Assembly: GCA_022749905.1 (NCBI GenBank)
Contig: JAKIWU010000075.1
Location: 1 to 6,670, forward strand
DNA: 6,670 bases
Direction: 5' to 3'
From: Thermoplasmata archaeon
GTDB lineage: Archaea > Thermoplasmatota > Thermoplasmata > Lutacidiplasmatales > UBA184
Shown: one piece after another, positions 5,988 to 6,670 of the stretch
Layout of the letters: each line of letters begins with the position of its first letter
Position numbering within the stretch: position 1 is the first letter of the stretch
Translations under genes and position numbers: made by a program
The notes under the pieces: model-generated
The model's input: only the letters and a program-made list of their open reading frames with translations
Databases searched by the model: none
What the model was told of the DNA's origin: nothing

Positions 5988-6670
5988 GTGGCGCATCCGG
6001 CGACGTTATTCGAACCCTTGGAGGGAGGGAAGGTACGCTGCACCGCGTGCGCGCGGTACTGCGCGATCCCCACAGGATCCCACGGCTTCTGTTTCGTCCG
6101 AAAGAATGAGGCCGGCCGTCTCGTGCTCTTGACGTACGGTCGAGCGGCGGCGGTCCAGATTGACCCGGTGGAAAAAAAGCCGCTCTCCCATTTCCATCCG
6201 GGAAGCCGCGTGTTCTCGATCGGGACCGTCGGGTGCAACTGGCGTTGCCTCTACTGCCAGAACGCGGAGATCTCGCAGGAGCACGAGATCCAAGGCCGGC
6301 CGCTCTCGCCCGAGGCCGCGGTCGATACCGCCGAGCGCCTCGACTGCCAGGGCGTGACCTTCACCTACAACGAGCCGACGATCTTCATCGAGTACGCCCG
6401 GGACGTCATCCGAGCCGCGCATGCCCGCGGCCTGTTCGCCAACTTTGTTACGAACGGCTACATGACGCCGGAGGCGGTGGCGTACATCGGCTCGGACCTC
6501 GACGCCGTCTCGATCGATTTCAAAGGGAGCGGGGAGCCCGGATTCATGCGGAAGTACATCTCCGCGAAGGGGCCGGAACCGATCCGCGACACGATGGAGG
6601 GCCTCCAGAAGCTCGGCGTGCACGTCGAGGTGACGAACCTGATCGTCCCGCAAGTGGGCGACGATCCCGA
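5988..6670 (+). CDS. amrS: AmmeMemoRadiSam-system radical SAM enzyme, 3'-truncated by window edge
   Basis: Radical SAM protein of the AmrS group, which often occurs with AMMECR1-domain and Memo-like proteins; its reaction is not established to my knowledge. The visible 227 residues are the N-terminal part of a protein usually a little over 330 long. From GTG 5988 the start reads MAHPATLFEPLEGGKVRC, matching the family's lead-in. Cys18, 21, 25 and 35 (C-x2-C-x3-C-x9-C) form the N-terminal cysteine set, then DPVEKKPLSHFHPGS (59-73), then the SAM-cluster CxxxCxxC in GCNWRCLYCQN (Cys83, 87, 90). Later blocks are GVTFTYNEPTIFIEYA, FVTNGYMTPEA and IDFKG. GTG 5937 is an alternative in-frame start that would add 17 residues; TTG 6018 would cut the lead-in. 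It is divergent from cca. Memo and AMMECR1 partners are not in view, so assignment rests on this protein's own motifs; a related pyruvate-formate-lyase-activase-like enzyme is the alternative. Confidence 0.92.
   Translation, partial: MAHPATLFEPLEGGKVRCTACARYCAIPTGSHGFCFVRKNEAGRLVLLTYGRAAAVQIDPVEKKPLSHFHPGSRVFSIGTVGCNWRCLYCQNAEISQEHEIQGRPLSPEAAVDTAERLDCQGVTFTYNEPTIFIEYARDVIRAAHARGLFANFVTNGYMTPEAVAYIGSDLDAVSIDFKGSGEPGFMRKYISAKGPEPIRDTMEGLQKLGVHVEVTNLIVPQVGDDP

Noticed and set aside
6171..6179. A7 run (GAAAAAAAG) in amrS as a possible frameshift site
   Set aside because: The reading frame and family motif DPVEKKPL continue unbroken through it, so these are ordinary Glu-Lys-Lys codons.

Overview
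This is a G+C-rich window (about two-thirds G+C by eye) from an archaeon. Three genes point to Archaea: a TATA-box binding protein, an Orc1/Cdc6-type initiator ATPase and a class I (archaeal) CCA-adding enzyme. The proteins are rich in arginine and lack the strongly acidic composition of haloarchaea. My inference is an uncultured high-G+C lineage such as Thermoplasmatota; no marker here proves the phylum.

Left part (1-3140, all + strand). This is a tight run of information-processing genes. The 3' part of tbp comes first, then a TatD/urease-superfamily metal hydrolase (COG1831-like), then thymidylate kinase (tmk), then a divergent Orc1/Cdc6 AAA+ protein. The hydrolase stop and the tmk start share GTGA. 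The hydrolase reading frame has no ATG, GTG or TTG upstream of its essential metal-binding motif. The Orc1-like protein keeps Walker A, Walker B and sensor 2, but differs from the usual sequence at sensor 1 and at the arginine of the DPR-type motif.

Middle (3167-4447, + strand). Lipoyl synthase lipA has all cluster cysteines and the C-terminal RSSY motif. Three bases after its stop comes a 120-residue, three-helix membrane protein of unknown function.

Right part (4444-6670). The CCA-adding enzyme lies on the - strand, convergent with the membrane-protein gene. One CTAG palindrome supplies the stop codons of both genes. Divergent from cca, a gene running off the right edge encodes the radical SAM enzyme of the AmmeMemoRadiSam group (amrS); its start is set at GTG 5988.

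The genes cover transcription initiation, dTTP synthesis, replication initiation, tRNA 3'-end maturation and lipoate cofactor synthesis. It reads as a housekeeping region. I see no tRNA, rRNA, CRISPR array, insertion sequence or attachment site. No clearly new multi-gene system is visible. The best candidates for follow-up are the divergent initiator in the tbp-hydrolase-tmk cluster and the start-less hydrolase gene.
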